The notes beneath the pieces were generated by a model that made no database searches, was not told where the DNA came from, and saw nothing but the letters and a program-made list of their open reading frames with translations. 64,000 nt of DNA from Comamonadaceae bacterium (GTDB lineage: Bacteria > Pseudomonadota > Gammaproteobacteria > Burkholderiales > Burkholderiaceae_C). The DNA lies in the NCBI GenBank assembly GCA_947373185.1, contig CANBWP010000009.1, positions 1 to 64,000 on the forward strand, given 5' to 3'. Shown in pieces: positions 56,144 through 64,000 of this stretch (within the stretch, counting starts at the first letter, position 1; every line of letters starts with the position of its first letter). The position numbers were made by a program, and so were the translations under genes.

Positions 56144-57201
56144 GCGGCCAATGCCTCACAAGCTGCCACCACATCGCGGGTGGCATGGGTCTTTTTCAAG
56201 GCCCATGCTTTTTCAGCACAGGCCAACAATTCGGTTCGATTCAACTGGCTCAAACGCTCTGCCAAGGATGTTGGTGTCAATTGCGCTTGCGGCATCAGCC
56301 AGCCGCCGCCTTGCTGAACCAAGAAATTGGCATTGGTGGTTTGATGGTCGTCCACGGCAAAGGGAAATGGCACGTAGATAGCGGCCGCACCGACTGCAGC
56401 GATTTCGGTCACGGTACTGGCACCAGAACGGCAAATGATCAGATCGGCATCGGCAAAAGCCTGTGCAGTGTCTTCAATGAAAGGGGTGAGTTCAGCGGTC
56501 ACGCCTGCATGGGCGTAGTTGTGACGCAAGGCTTCAATTTGCTTCGCGCCACTTTGATGCACCACGACGGGTCGCTGCTCTATGGGCAACAAGGCCAAAG
56601 CTTTGGGCACGATGTCATTCAAAGCCTGCGCCCCCAAACTGCCACCGACCACCCAAACCTTGAGGGGCCCCGTGCGGCCTGCAAATCGCTCTGCGGGTGA
56701 CCCTTGTTGGAGAAAATCTAGACGCAATGGATTGCCCACCCATTGGCCTTTTTTCAGCACATTGGGAAATGCGGTATAGATGCGATCGGCCACACCGGCC
56801 AGCACTTTGTTGGCCATGCCCGCCACTGCGTTTTGCTCGTGCAAGACCAAGGGCTTGCCCAAGAGCGCGGACATCATGCCGCCAGGGAACGTGATGTACC
56901 CACCCAAGCCCACCACCACATCGGGATTGACACGGCGAATGATTTGAATGCTCTGCCAAAACGCTTTGAGCAAACGCAGTGGCAACAAAGCCAAACGGGT
57001 CAAGCCTTTGCCGCGCACGCCACCAAACTCAACCGGCTCAAAAGCGAAACCGCGTTGGGGCACCCATTGACTTTCCATGTTGCCAGGCACACCCAGCCAA
57101 TGCACACGCCAGCCTTCGCTGCGCAAAGCCTCGGCCACCGCCAAGCCTGGAAAAATATGCCCCCCCGTACCGCCCGCCATGATCAATGCGCAACGACTCA
57201 T
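56140..57201 (-). CDS. murG: UDP-GlcNAc:lipid I N-acetylglucosaminyltransferase MurG
   Basis: 353 residues from ATG 57201, which overlaps ftsW by ATGA. The 60-codon extension upstream is a shadow of ftsW. GT28 landmarks: [19 protein letters not shown] (first G loop), [41 protein letters not shown], and [23 protein letters not shown]. It converts lipid I to lipid II at the inner face of the membrane. Confidence 0.98.
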   Translation of the reverse strand: MSRCALIMAGGTGGHIFPGLAVAEALRSEGWRVHWLGVPGNMESQWVPQRGFAFEPVEFGGVRGKGLTRLALLPLRLLKAFWQSIQIIRRVNPDVVVGLGGYITFPGGMMSALLGKPLVLHEQNAVAGMANKVLAGVADRIYTAFPNVLKKGQWVGNPLRLDFLQQGSPAERFAGRTGPLKVWVVGGSLGAQALNDIVPKALALLPIEQRPVVVHQSGAKQIEALRHNYAHAGVTAELTPFIEDTAQAFADADLIICRSGASTVTEIAAVGAAAIYVPFPFAVDDHQTTNANFLVQQGGGWLMPQAQLTPTSLAERLSQLNRTELLACAEKAWALKKTHATRDVVAACEALAA

Positions 57202-58481
57202 GTGCGGCCTCCCCGCATCATTTGCTTGTTCTCGGAATCGATCCGCAGCACGATGGCAATGGCCACCATGTTGAGCAAGATGGCCGACCCGCCGTAACTC
57301 ATGAGCGGCAAGGTCAAACCCTTGGTGGGCAAGGCCCCCAAATTCACACCCATGTTGATGAAGGATTGAAAGCCAATCCAAATGCCAACGCCTTGAGCCA
57401 CCAAACCTGCAAATGTGCGGTCAAGGGCCAAGGCTTGACGGCCAATCACCATGATGCGGCGGCTTAACCACAAGAACAGACCAATCACGGCCATCACACC
57501 GACCAAGCCAAATTCTTCACCAATCACCGCCAACAAAAAGTCGGTATGCGCTTCGGGCAACCAATGCAGTTTTTCAACACTGCCACCCAAGCCCACACCA
57601 AATATTTCACCTCGGCCAATGGCAATCAAGGAGTGCGAGAGTTGATAGCCTTTGCCCAAGGTGTGCGTCGGATCCCAAGGGTCTAAATAAGCAAAAATTC
57701 GTTCACGGCGCCAAGGCGACGCGGCAATGATCATGGCAAAGGCAAAAACCAAAATGGCCAAGATCAGGAAGAACATGCGAGCGTTCACGCCGCCCAAGAA
57801 CAAGATGCCCATCGCAATGATGGCGATCACCAGGAAGGCGCCCATGTCGGGTTCGGCCAACAAGAACACCCCCGCCAAACCCACCGCAGCACCCATTGGC
57901 AAGACCGCGCGGAAGAAGCGCTCTTTCACTTCCATCTTGCGCACCATGTAGTCCGAGGCATAAATGATCACCGCCAACTTCGCAAACTCAGAGGGCTGAA
58001 AATTCATGACGCCCAAGGAGATCCAACGCCGCGCGCCGTTCACGCCTTTGCCAATGAAAGGAATCAATACCGCCACCAGCAAAAACAAAGAAAAGATGAA
58101 CAGGGGCCGCGCATTCTTTTCCCACATTTCCAAAGGCACTTGGAACGCAAGCAAGGCCACCCCAAAGCCAATCAGGATCGAGATGACATGACGAACCAAG
58201 AAATGTGTTTGGGCATAGCGCGCAAACTTGGGGTTGTCTGGCATGGCAATGCTGGCCGAATAGACCATGATCATGCCCCACATCAACAAGGCCACCACCA
58301 CCCACACCAGGGCTTGATCAATGTTTTGAATCTTGCCTTGAGCGCCTGAATTGTTGCCGTAGTCGTAGCTGCCCAAATTGACAGGCAAGCCCACTTCGCC
58401 AGACGCTTGCACCGAGGCACCGCCAGCGCGGTTGAACAAACCTGCAGCCCAAGATGTCATGCCTGACCACACAGCGTTCAC
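57198..58481 (-). CDS. ftsW: septal lipid II polymerase FtsW (SEDS family)
   Basis: 427 residues with about ten membrane segments and an N-terminal extension of about 45 residues. SEDS motifs: [37 protein letters not shown], and the C-terminal [22 protein letters not shown]. It polymerises septal peptidoglycan with PBP3 (FtsI). It overlaps murD by ATGA. Distinguished from the RodA copy by position and the QPSEFAKL motif. Confidence 0.97.
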   Translation of the reverse strand: MNAVWSGMTSWAAGLFNRAGGASVQASGEVGLPVNLGSYDYGNNSGAQGKIQNIDQALVWVVVALLMWGMIMVYSASIAMPDNPKFARYAQTHFLVRHVISILIGFGVALLAFQVPLEMWEKNARPLFIFSLFLLVAVLIPFIGKGVNGARRWISLGVMNFQPSEFAKLAVIIYASDYMVRKMEVKERFFRAVLPMGAAVGLAGVFLLAEPDMGAFLVIAIIAMGILFLGGVNARMFFLILAILVFAFAMIIAASPWRRERIFAYLDPWDPTHTLGKGYQLSHSLIAIGRGEIFGVGLGGSVEKLHWLPEAHTDFLLAVIGEEFGLVGVMAVIGLFLWLSRRIMVIGRQALALDRTFAGLVAQGVGIWIGFQSFINMGVNLGALPTKGLTLPLMSYGGSAILLNMVAIAIVLRIDSENKQMMRGGRT

Positions 58482-59998
58482 AGCGAACCCTCCATGGATT
58501 GACCGGCCGCATCGGCAATCTCAGCAACGGCTTGGCAGAAGACTTGCGCACGGTGGGCATAGTCTTTGAACATGTCAAAACTGGCGCACGCTGGTGACAA
58601 CAAAACCGCATCACCTGCTTGGGCCACTTCTTTGGCTGCCTGCACAGCCTCGGGCAAGGTCGAGGCGTCCATCACGGGCACACCACACAACTTCACAGCG
58701 TCGCGAATCAGGGGCGCATCGCGACCGATCAAGACCACCGCCCGCGCATGTCGGCTGATGGGTGCGGCCAAAGGCGAAAAGTCTTGGCCCTTGCCGTCGC
58801 CGCCCAAAATCACCACGACACGACGATCTTGGCCCAAGCCCACCAAAGCAGCCACCGTGGCACCCACATTGGTGCCTTTGCTGTCGTCAAAATATTCAAT
58901 GTCGTTGACGATGGCCACAGATTGCACACGGTGTGGCTCACCTTGGTATTCACGCAGGCCAAACAACATCGATGCCAAACTGCAACCGGTGCTGCTGGCC
59001 AAGGCCAATGCGGCAAGTGCATTGACCGCATTGTGACGACCCCGAATGCGCAAGGCATCGGCAGGCATCATGCGTTGGATGTGAATCTCTTCCACTTCGC
59101 CTTTGCGCAAACGCCGCGTTTCATCCGACGCCAGTGCACGCACCAACCAAGTCATGCCATTGACAGTTTCCAAACCAAAATCACCTGGCCGCTGAGGCAT
59201 GTCTGCGCCATAGGTGAGGTGTTCACGCTCAATGGGTTTTTGTAACTTGGCACGGATCGGCGCTGGCAACATGGCCATGACTGTTGCATCTTCACGGTTC
59301 AAGACCATCAAGGAGGTGGCACCAAAAATGTTTTGCTTGGCCGCGGCGTAGGCTTGCACAGTGCCGTGCCAATCCAAATGGTCTTGCGTCACGTTCAAGA
59401 CTGTGGCGGCGCTGGGCTCAAAGGGACCCGCGTTGTCCAACTGAAAACTTGACAACTCCAAGACCCACACTTCAGGCAATGCGTCGTCCATGCATTCACG
59501 CAAAGTGTCTAGCAAGGTGGGGCCAATGTTGCCGGCCACTTTGACAGACTTGCCTGCGCGCTCAAGCAATTGACCGGTCAGTGAAGTGACCGTTGTTTTG
59601 CCATTGGTGCCCGTGATGGCCAAGACATGCGGCGCATAAGCTCGCGTCTCTTTCAACTTTTCCAGTGCCTGTACAAACAGCGTCAGCTCACCCCCCACCC
59701 ACAGGCCCAAGCCCTTGGCCGCATCCAACACGGGTGCAGTTTCTGCCGGCGCCAATCCGGGGCTGGCAAATACAGCGCGCACAGAGGTGCCATGAATCAA
59801 ATCAGCACTGAAGGGGCCGCTGACCCACTGGACGTTGGGCAATTCACTTTGCAAAAGGCTCAAATTGGCAGGCGCGTCACGGGTGTCAGCCACCGTCACA
59901 TCGGCACCCATGTGCGCGCACCAACGCGCCATGGCCAGGCCTGAGGCGCCCAGTCCCAAAATCAAAATGTGTTGGCCTTGAAGGTATTTCATGTTCAT
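58478..59998 (-). CDS. murD: UDP-N-acetylmuramoylalanine-D-glutamate ligase MurD
   Basis: 506 residues from ATG 59998, which overlaps the mraY stop (ATGA). A second ATG two codons later is also possible. [16 protein letters not shown] starts domain 1. The P-loop is [18 protein letters not shown], domain 2 has [12 protein letters not shown], and the C-domain has [28 protein letters not shown] and [22 protein letters not shown]. It is longer than E. coli MurD (about 440), with inserts around residues 270-320. It adds D-Glu. Confidence 0.97.
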   Translation of the reverse strand: MNMKYLQGQHILILGLGASGLAMARWCAHMGADVTVADTRDAPANLSLLQSELPNVQWVSGPFSADLIHGTSVRAVFASPGLAPAETAPVLDAAKGLGLWVGGELTLFVQALEKLKETRAYAPHVLAITGTNGKTTVTSLTGQLLERAGKSVKVAGNIGPTLLDTLRECMDDALPEVWVLELSSFQLDNAGPFEPSAATVLNVTQDHLDWHGTVQAYAAAKQNIFGATSLMVLNREDATVMAMLPAPIRAKLQKPIEREHLTYGADMPQRPGDFGLETVNGMTWLVRALASDETRRLRKGEVEEIHIQRMMPADALRIRGRHNAVNALAALALASSTGCSLASMLFGLREYQGEPHRVQSVAIVNDIEYFDDSKGTNVGATVAALVGLGQDRRVVVILGGDGKGQDFSPLAAPISRHARAVVLIGRDAPLIRDAVKLCGVPVMDASTLPEAVQAAKEVAQAGDAVLLSPACASFDMFKDYAHRAQVFCQAVAEIADAAGQSMEGSL

Positions 59999-61173
59999 CT
60001 GAGCTTCAAAGTCGACAAGCCCACCAGGCACAAGAGCATGGTGATGATCCAAAAACGAACCACCACTTGCGTTTCTTTCCAACCGCTCTTTTCAAAGTGA
60101 TGGTGCAAAGGCGCCATTTTCAAAATGCGCCGGCCTTCGCCATATTTCTTCTTGGTGTATTTGAAGTAAGACACTTGGGCCATGACCGACAAGGCTTCCA
60201 CCACAAAAATGCCCCCCATGATGGCCAGCACAATTTCTTGACGAACAATGACGGCAATGGTGCCAAGTGCCGCACCCAATGCCAGCGCACCCACATCACC
60301 CATGAACACTTGCGCAGGATGGGTGTTGAACCACAAGAAGGCCAAACCGGCACCCGCCATGGCCGCGCAGAAAATCATCAATTCGCCGGCGCCAGGAATG
60401 TAGGGCAAGAACAAATATTTGGCATACACCGAACTGCCCGTCACATACGCAAACAAGCCCAAAGTTGACCCCACCATCACCACGGGCATGATGGCCAAGC
60501 CATCCAAGCCATCGGTCAAATTGACCGCATTGCTCGAGCCCACAATGACCAAGTAAGTCATGACCATGAAGCCCAGCACACCCAAGGGGTAGCTCACTTC
60601 TTTGAAGAACGGCACCAACAAACCTGCTTTGGGGGGCAAGTTCAAATCAAAACCCGACATGACCCATTTGAAAAACAAATCCAAGACGCGCAGGTTGGAA
60701 CTTTCTGAAATGCTGAAGACCAAGTAGAAGGCTGCTAACAAACCAAGCACCGATTGCCAGAAATACTTCTCGCGTGAGCGCATGCCTTCAGGATCTTTGT
60801 TGACCACTTTGCGCCAGTCATCGACCCAGCCAATGGCGCCAAAACCCAAAGTGACAATGAGCACAATCCAAACAAAACGATTGGACCAGTCAAACCACAA
60901 GAGGGTGCTGACCGCAATGGACATCAAAATCAAGACGCCACCCATGGTGGGCGTACCACTCTTGGCCAAGTGTGATTCCATGCCATAACCGCGAACAGGC
61001 TGGCCAATTTTCAAAGCCGTCAAATGACGAATGACGGCGGGACCGGCGATCAAACCAATCAACAAAGACGTAAGGGCCGCCATGACCGCCCGGAAAGTGA
61101 TGTATTGAAAGATGCGCAAAAAACCCCATTCAGGGGACAAGCTCTGCAACCATTGGGCCAAATTAAGCAGCAT
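59995..61173 (-). CDS. mraY: phospho-N-acetylmuramoyl-pentapeptide transferase MraY
   Basis: 392 residues with about ten membrane segments, from ATG 61173. Catalytic-region landmarks: [14 protein letters not shown], the Asp pair in [32 protein letters not shown], and [15 protein letters not shown] plus [21 protein letters not shown]. It makes lipid I from UDP-MurNAc-pentapeptide and undecaprenyl phosphate. The start lies within the last 11 bases of murF. Confidence 0.98.
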   Translation of the reverse strand: MLLNLAQWLQSLSPEWGFLRIFQYITFRAVMAALTSLLIGLIAGPAVIRHLTALKIGQPVRGYGMESHLAKSGTPTMGGVLILMSIAVSTLLWFDWSNRFVWIVLIVTLGFGAIGWVDDWRKVVNKDPEGMRSREKYFWQSVLGLLAAFYLVFSISESSNLRVLDLFFKWVMSGFDLNLPPKAGLLVPFFKEVSYPLGVLGFMVMTYLVIVGSSNAVNLTDGLDGLAIMPVVMVGSTLGLFAYVTGSSVYAKYLFLPYIPGAGELMIFCAAMAGAGLAFLWFNTHPAQVFMGDVGALALGAALGTIAVIVRQEIVLAIMGGIFVVEALSVMAQVSYFKYTKKKYGEGRRILKMAPLHHHFEKSGWKETQVVVRFWIITMLLCLVGLSTLKLR

Positions 61174-62617
61174 GCACGGACTCTCTTTCTTGTACAGGAG
61201 CAGACAGCGTGCGCTCGCGCAATGTTTCAACCAAACGTTCCATCTTCATAAACCGCGAACCTTTGACCACCACACTTTGGTAATCAGCAATGTGCGTCCG
61301 CACAGCCTCTTGCAGGTGGGCCATGTCTTCAAAGTGGTGCGATCCTGCAAAGGCTTGGCTGCTGAATTGACTCAACTCACCCAAGGTGAACAGGTCATCG
61401 ATGCCACAGGACTTGGCATAGGCGCCGACTTCGGCATGAAACTCGGGGCCCTTTTCACCCACCTCACCCATGTCGCCCAAGACCAGCAAACGAGGTGCAG
61501 GCAATTCGGCCAAGACATCGATGGCAGCCCGCACAGAATCGGGGTTGGCGTTGTAGGTGTCATCCACCAAGGTCAAGGCATGGCCGTCAATTTGCCACTG
61601 CCAAGATTTGGAGCGCCCCTTCACAGGCTCGAAACTTTCGAGCCCCTTCACGATATCGACCAGTTGCATGCCAGCGGCCAACGCACACGCGCTGGCTGCC
61701 AACGCATTCAACACGTTGTGTCTGCCAGCAATGGCCAAACGACAAGGCAAGCGGCCTTGGTCCGTGCACAGCGTGAATTGCCAAGCACCCTGAACCCACG
61801 CAATGTCATGAGCTTGAACATCACCCGCCTCAAATCCGAAGGTCATGACTTTGCGAGCGCCGGCCAAAGACTGCCACAAAGCGGTGTAGTCATCTTGCGC
61901 AGGAAAGACCGCGACACCTTCTTCAGGCAAGGCCCGAATGACTTCGGCGTTTTCTCTGGCGACCGCTTCCACGGTGGCCATGAATTCTTGGTGCTCGCGC
62001 TGCGCATTGTTGACCAGGCCCACACTGGGCTTTGCAAAACGCGCCAGCACTTCAATCTCACCAGGGTGGTTCATGCCCAACTCGACCACCGCACGACGAT
62101 GCTTGGCACGCAGGTTGAGCAAGGTCAGCGGCACGCCGATCTCATTGTTCAAGTTGCCTTGCGTCGACAAGGAAGGGTGTGAGGCATCTGCGCGCAACAC
62201 CGACGCAATCATTTGCGTCACAGTGGTTTTACCGTTGCTGCCTGTGACGCCAATCAACGCCAACTCAAATTGCCGACGCCACTGGGCGGCCAACTCACCC
62301 AATGCGTCACGCGCGTTGGGCACACAGAATGCGGGTACGGTCACACCTTCTAAATGGGCCCCACGCAAGCCTTGCGCAGGGTCGGTGGCTTCGAACACCA
62401 CAGCCACGGCGCCCTGAGTCACCGCTTGTGCCAAGAAGGCTGTGCCGTCAAAATTCTCACCCTTCAAAGCGATGAACAAATCACCAGGCACCACACTGCG
62501 ACTGTCGGTGCGAACCGCTTTGATCACCACATCCTGCGCATGGACAGCAAGTTGTTCAGCAGGCATGGCCACAGCCAATGGCAACCATGCTTGAAGTTGT
62601 GCCAGCGTCATGTTCAT
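61163..62617 (-). CDS. murF: UDP-N-acetylmuramoyl-tripeptide-D-alanyl-D-alanine ligase MurF
   Basis: 484 residues. [21 protein letters not shown] in the N-domain, P-loop [35 protein letters not shown], and the C-domain [20 protein letters not shown] and [19 protein letters not shown]. It adds D-Ala-D-Ala to the tripeptide. It overlaps murE by ATGA (62614-62617). Confidence 0.98.
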   Translation of the reverse strand: MNMTLAQLQAWLPLAVAMPAEQLAVHAQDVVIKAVRTDSRSVVPGDLFIALKGENFDGTAFLAQAVTQGAVAVVFEATDPAQGLRGAHLEGVTVPAFCVPNARDALGELAAQWRRQFELALIGVTGSNGKTTVTQMIASVLRADASHPSLSTQGNLNNEIGVPLTLLNLRAKHRRAVVELGMNHPGEIEVLARFAKPSVGLVNNAQREHQEFMATVEAVARENAEVIRALPEEGVAVFPAQDDYTALWQSLAGARKVMTFGFEAGDVQAHDIAWVQGAWQFTLCTDQGRLPCRLAIAGRHNVLNALAASACALAAGMQLVDIVKGLESFEPVKGRSKSWQWQIDGHALTLVDDTYNANPDSVRAAIDVLAELPAPRLLVLGDMGEVGEKGPEFHAEVGAYAKSCGIDDLFTLGELSQFSSQAFAGSHHFEDMAHLQEAVRTHIADYQSVVVKGSRFMKMERLVETLRERTLSAPVQERESVHAA

Positions 62618-64000
62618 GCACTGACTCCTGGACGCAATGCACCCGACGCACGCAAGCGCAAAGCTTGTTCGGCTTGGCGGCGATCGTCAAAGGGGTATTT
62701 GACACCGGCAATCTCTTGGGTTTCTTCATGGCCCTTGCCTGCGATCAGCACAATGTCTTTCGCTTGTGCATGGGCCACGGCGTACCCAATCGCTTTGGCA
62801 CGGTCCAACTCTTGGTGCGCAGCCTGGGGTGCTTTCAAGCCTTGACGCATGTCGGCCGCAATGGCTTCAGGCAATTCGTTGCGGGGGTTGTCGCTGGTCA
62901 ACACCAGATGATCGGCGACGGACTCTGCCGCAGCGGCCATCAAGGGACGCTTGCTGGCATCTCGGTCGCCACCACAACCCAGCACGCACCACAATTGAGA
63001 ACCCATGGCTTGTGCAAAAGGTTTCAATGCAGACAAAGTTTGCGCCACCGCATCGGGCGTGTGCGCGTAATCCACCACAGTCAGTGGCAACTGCTCACCA
63101 GGCACCGTCACTTTTTCCATGCGGCCGGGCACGGCCTTCAAAGTCGCGCAGACCGATGCAGCATCCACCAAGCGCACACCCAAGGCACGCAAGGACGCCA
63201 ACACACCCAAGAGGTTGTCGACGTTGTAGTCACCCATCAACGAGGTGTGCATGGACACACGCTCATTGCCTTCCCGCACTTCAAACGCGAGTCCTGCTTC
63301 TGTGCGTTTCAAGTCACAGGCCTGCAAGCGTGCTGCTTTGTTTTGGCGCGAGCAGGTCCAGATGTCCAAGCCATCGTGCGAATGAACTTTCAAAGTTTCA
63401 GCCAAGCGTGCACCCTGCGCGTCATCAATGTTGATCACAGCCACTTTCAATGCGGGCCATGCAAAGAGTTCGGCTTTGGCTTGCCAGTAGGCGGCCATGG
63501 AGCCGTGATAGTCCAAATGGTCTTGCGTGAAATTCGTGAACACCGCCAATTGAATCTGTGTGCCTGCCAAACGCTTCTCTTCAAGGCCGATCGAACTGGC
63601 TTCAATGGCACAGTGAGTCACACCCGCTGCCACATACTTTTTAAATTCGGCTTGCAACAACACAGGGTCTGGTGTTGTCATGCCTGTGGCCACCACATGG
63701 GGGGGCACACCCACGCCCAAAGTGCCCACCACAGCGCAGCGGGGTGCACGCTGATCGGCCACATTCGGCAGGGCATTCAAGGCCTGCGCCAACCACCAAG
63801 CGGTCGAGGTTTTGCCGTTGGTGCCCGTCACGGCCAAGACCTTCAAAGACTTGCTGGGTTGCTCATAATACGCATCGGCAATCCAACCTGTGGCCGCTTT
63901 CAAACCACTGTAGGCCGCAACGCGATTGGATGTCATCTCCGCTGTGGCGGCATCTGACTGCCAAGTGGCCATCCATGCTTGAGCAGCTTGTGCCTCGACC
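62614..64000 (-). CDS. murE: UDP-MurNAc-L-Ala-D-Glu:meso-diaminopimelate ligase MurE (5' end cut by window edge)
   Basis: The frame continues in the upstream direction to the right edge (VEAQAAQAWMATWQ), so the first part of the N-domain lies outside. The visible 461 residues contain the P-loop TGTNGKTSTAWWLAQALN, GTLGVGVPPHVVATGMTTPDP, EASSIGLEEKRLAG, FTQDHLDYHGSMAAYW, VVDYAHTPDAV, LGCGGDRDASKRP and the TSDNPRNE motif whose DNPR selects meso-diaminopimelate. It adds the third residue of the stem peptide. An internal ATG at 63972 should not be taken as the start. Confidence 0.97.
   Translation of the reverse strand, partial: VEAQAAQAWMATWQSDAATAEMTSNRVAAYSGLKAATGWIADAYYEQPSKSLKVLAVTGTNGKTSTAWWLAQALNALPNVADQRAPRCAVVGTLGVGVPPHVVATGMTTPDPVLLQAEFKKYVAAGVTHCAIEASSIGLEEKRLAGTQIQLAVFTNFTQDHLDYHGSMAAYWQAKAELFAWPALKVAVINIDDAQGARLAETLKVHSHDGLDIWTCSRQNKAARLQACDLKRTEAGLAFEVREGNERVSMHTSLMGDYNVDNLLGVLASLRALGVRLVDAASVCATLKAVPGRMEKVTVPGEQLPLTVVDYAHTPDAVAQTLSALKPFAQAMGSQLWCVLGCGGDRDASKRPLMAAAAESVADHLVLTSDNPRNELPEAIAADMRQGLKAPQAAHQELDRAKAIGYAVAHAQAKDIVLIAGKGHEETQEIAGVKYPFDDRRQAEQALRLRASGALRPGVSA

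Overview
The window reads as a chromosomal segment of a Burkholderiales betaproteobacterium, most likely a freshwater Comamonadaceae (Limnohabitans/Rhodoferax-like). This rests on the intact dcw cell-division cluster ending ftsA-ftsZ-lpxC, the accB-accC-prmA and nrdA-nrdB-(lysine/alanine-rich histone) arrangements, the mpl-linked small protein, and moderate-to-high GC. Genus placement is inference. No tRNA, rRNA, insertion sequence or CRISPR array was seen.

Region 1 (1-21.8 kb) is accessory catabolism. After the 3' end of a UrtA-like binding protein there is a 13-gene minus-strand operon (12330 down to 240): a branched-chain-amino-acid-type ABC importer (binding protein, two permeases, two ATPases), an SDR, a DUF4387/DUF1446 (AtuA-like) pair, a GntR/UTRA regulator, a LeuC/LeuD-like hydratase, a fumarate-reductase-like flavoprotein and an isocitrate-lyase-superfamily lyase. 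A short divergent plus-strand unit carries a PuuE/NodB-type hydrolase and an MmgE/PrpD protein. A second minus-strand operon (21014 down to 14862) has two isochorismatase-fold amidases, three more PuuE-type hydrolases, an Asp/Glu/hydantoin-racemase-like protein, a PhyH dioxygenase and a SnoaL-like protein. The two operons share an unusual palindrome (TGTTCTAT...A..G.ACA) that overlaps their predicted promoters. My reading is a pathway that imports a cyclic imide or ureide, opens the ring, removes ammonia, hydrates the resulting substituted maleate and cleaves the alkylmalate to a 2-oxo acid plus a carboxylate. Alkylated maleimides from tetrapyrrole breakdown are a candidate substrate. This is the best candidate for an undescribed system, but the substrate is inference.

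Region 2 (21-49 kb) is mostly housekeeping: a DUF2889 gene, miaB, panC-panB-ffh, a cytochrome-assembly protein, ampD, class Ia ribonucleotide reductase nrdA-nrdB (with two NrdR boxes over a good promoter), a histone H1-like protein, prmA-accC-accB, a TlpA-like thioredoxin, mpl, aroG, rodA-tldD, an RNB exoribonuclease, a TonB-like protein, mtgA, ruvC and an MFS transporter. The aroG leader is notable. It encodes a Phe/Tyr-rich 24-residue peptide followed by mutually exclusive antiterminator and terminator hairpins, which is a classical transcription attenuator.

Region 3 (49.3-64 kb) is the dcw cluster on the minus strand, in transcription order murE (cut by the window edge)-murF-mraY-murD-ftsW-murG-murC-ddl-ftsQ-ftsA-ftsZ-lpxC. 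Most junctions are ATGA overlaps that imply translational coupling. Together these genes make lipid II from UDP-MurNAc-tripeptide onward and assemble the divisome.
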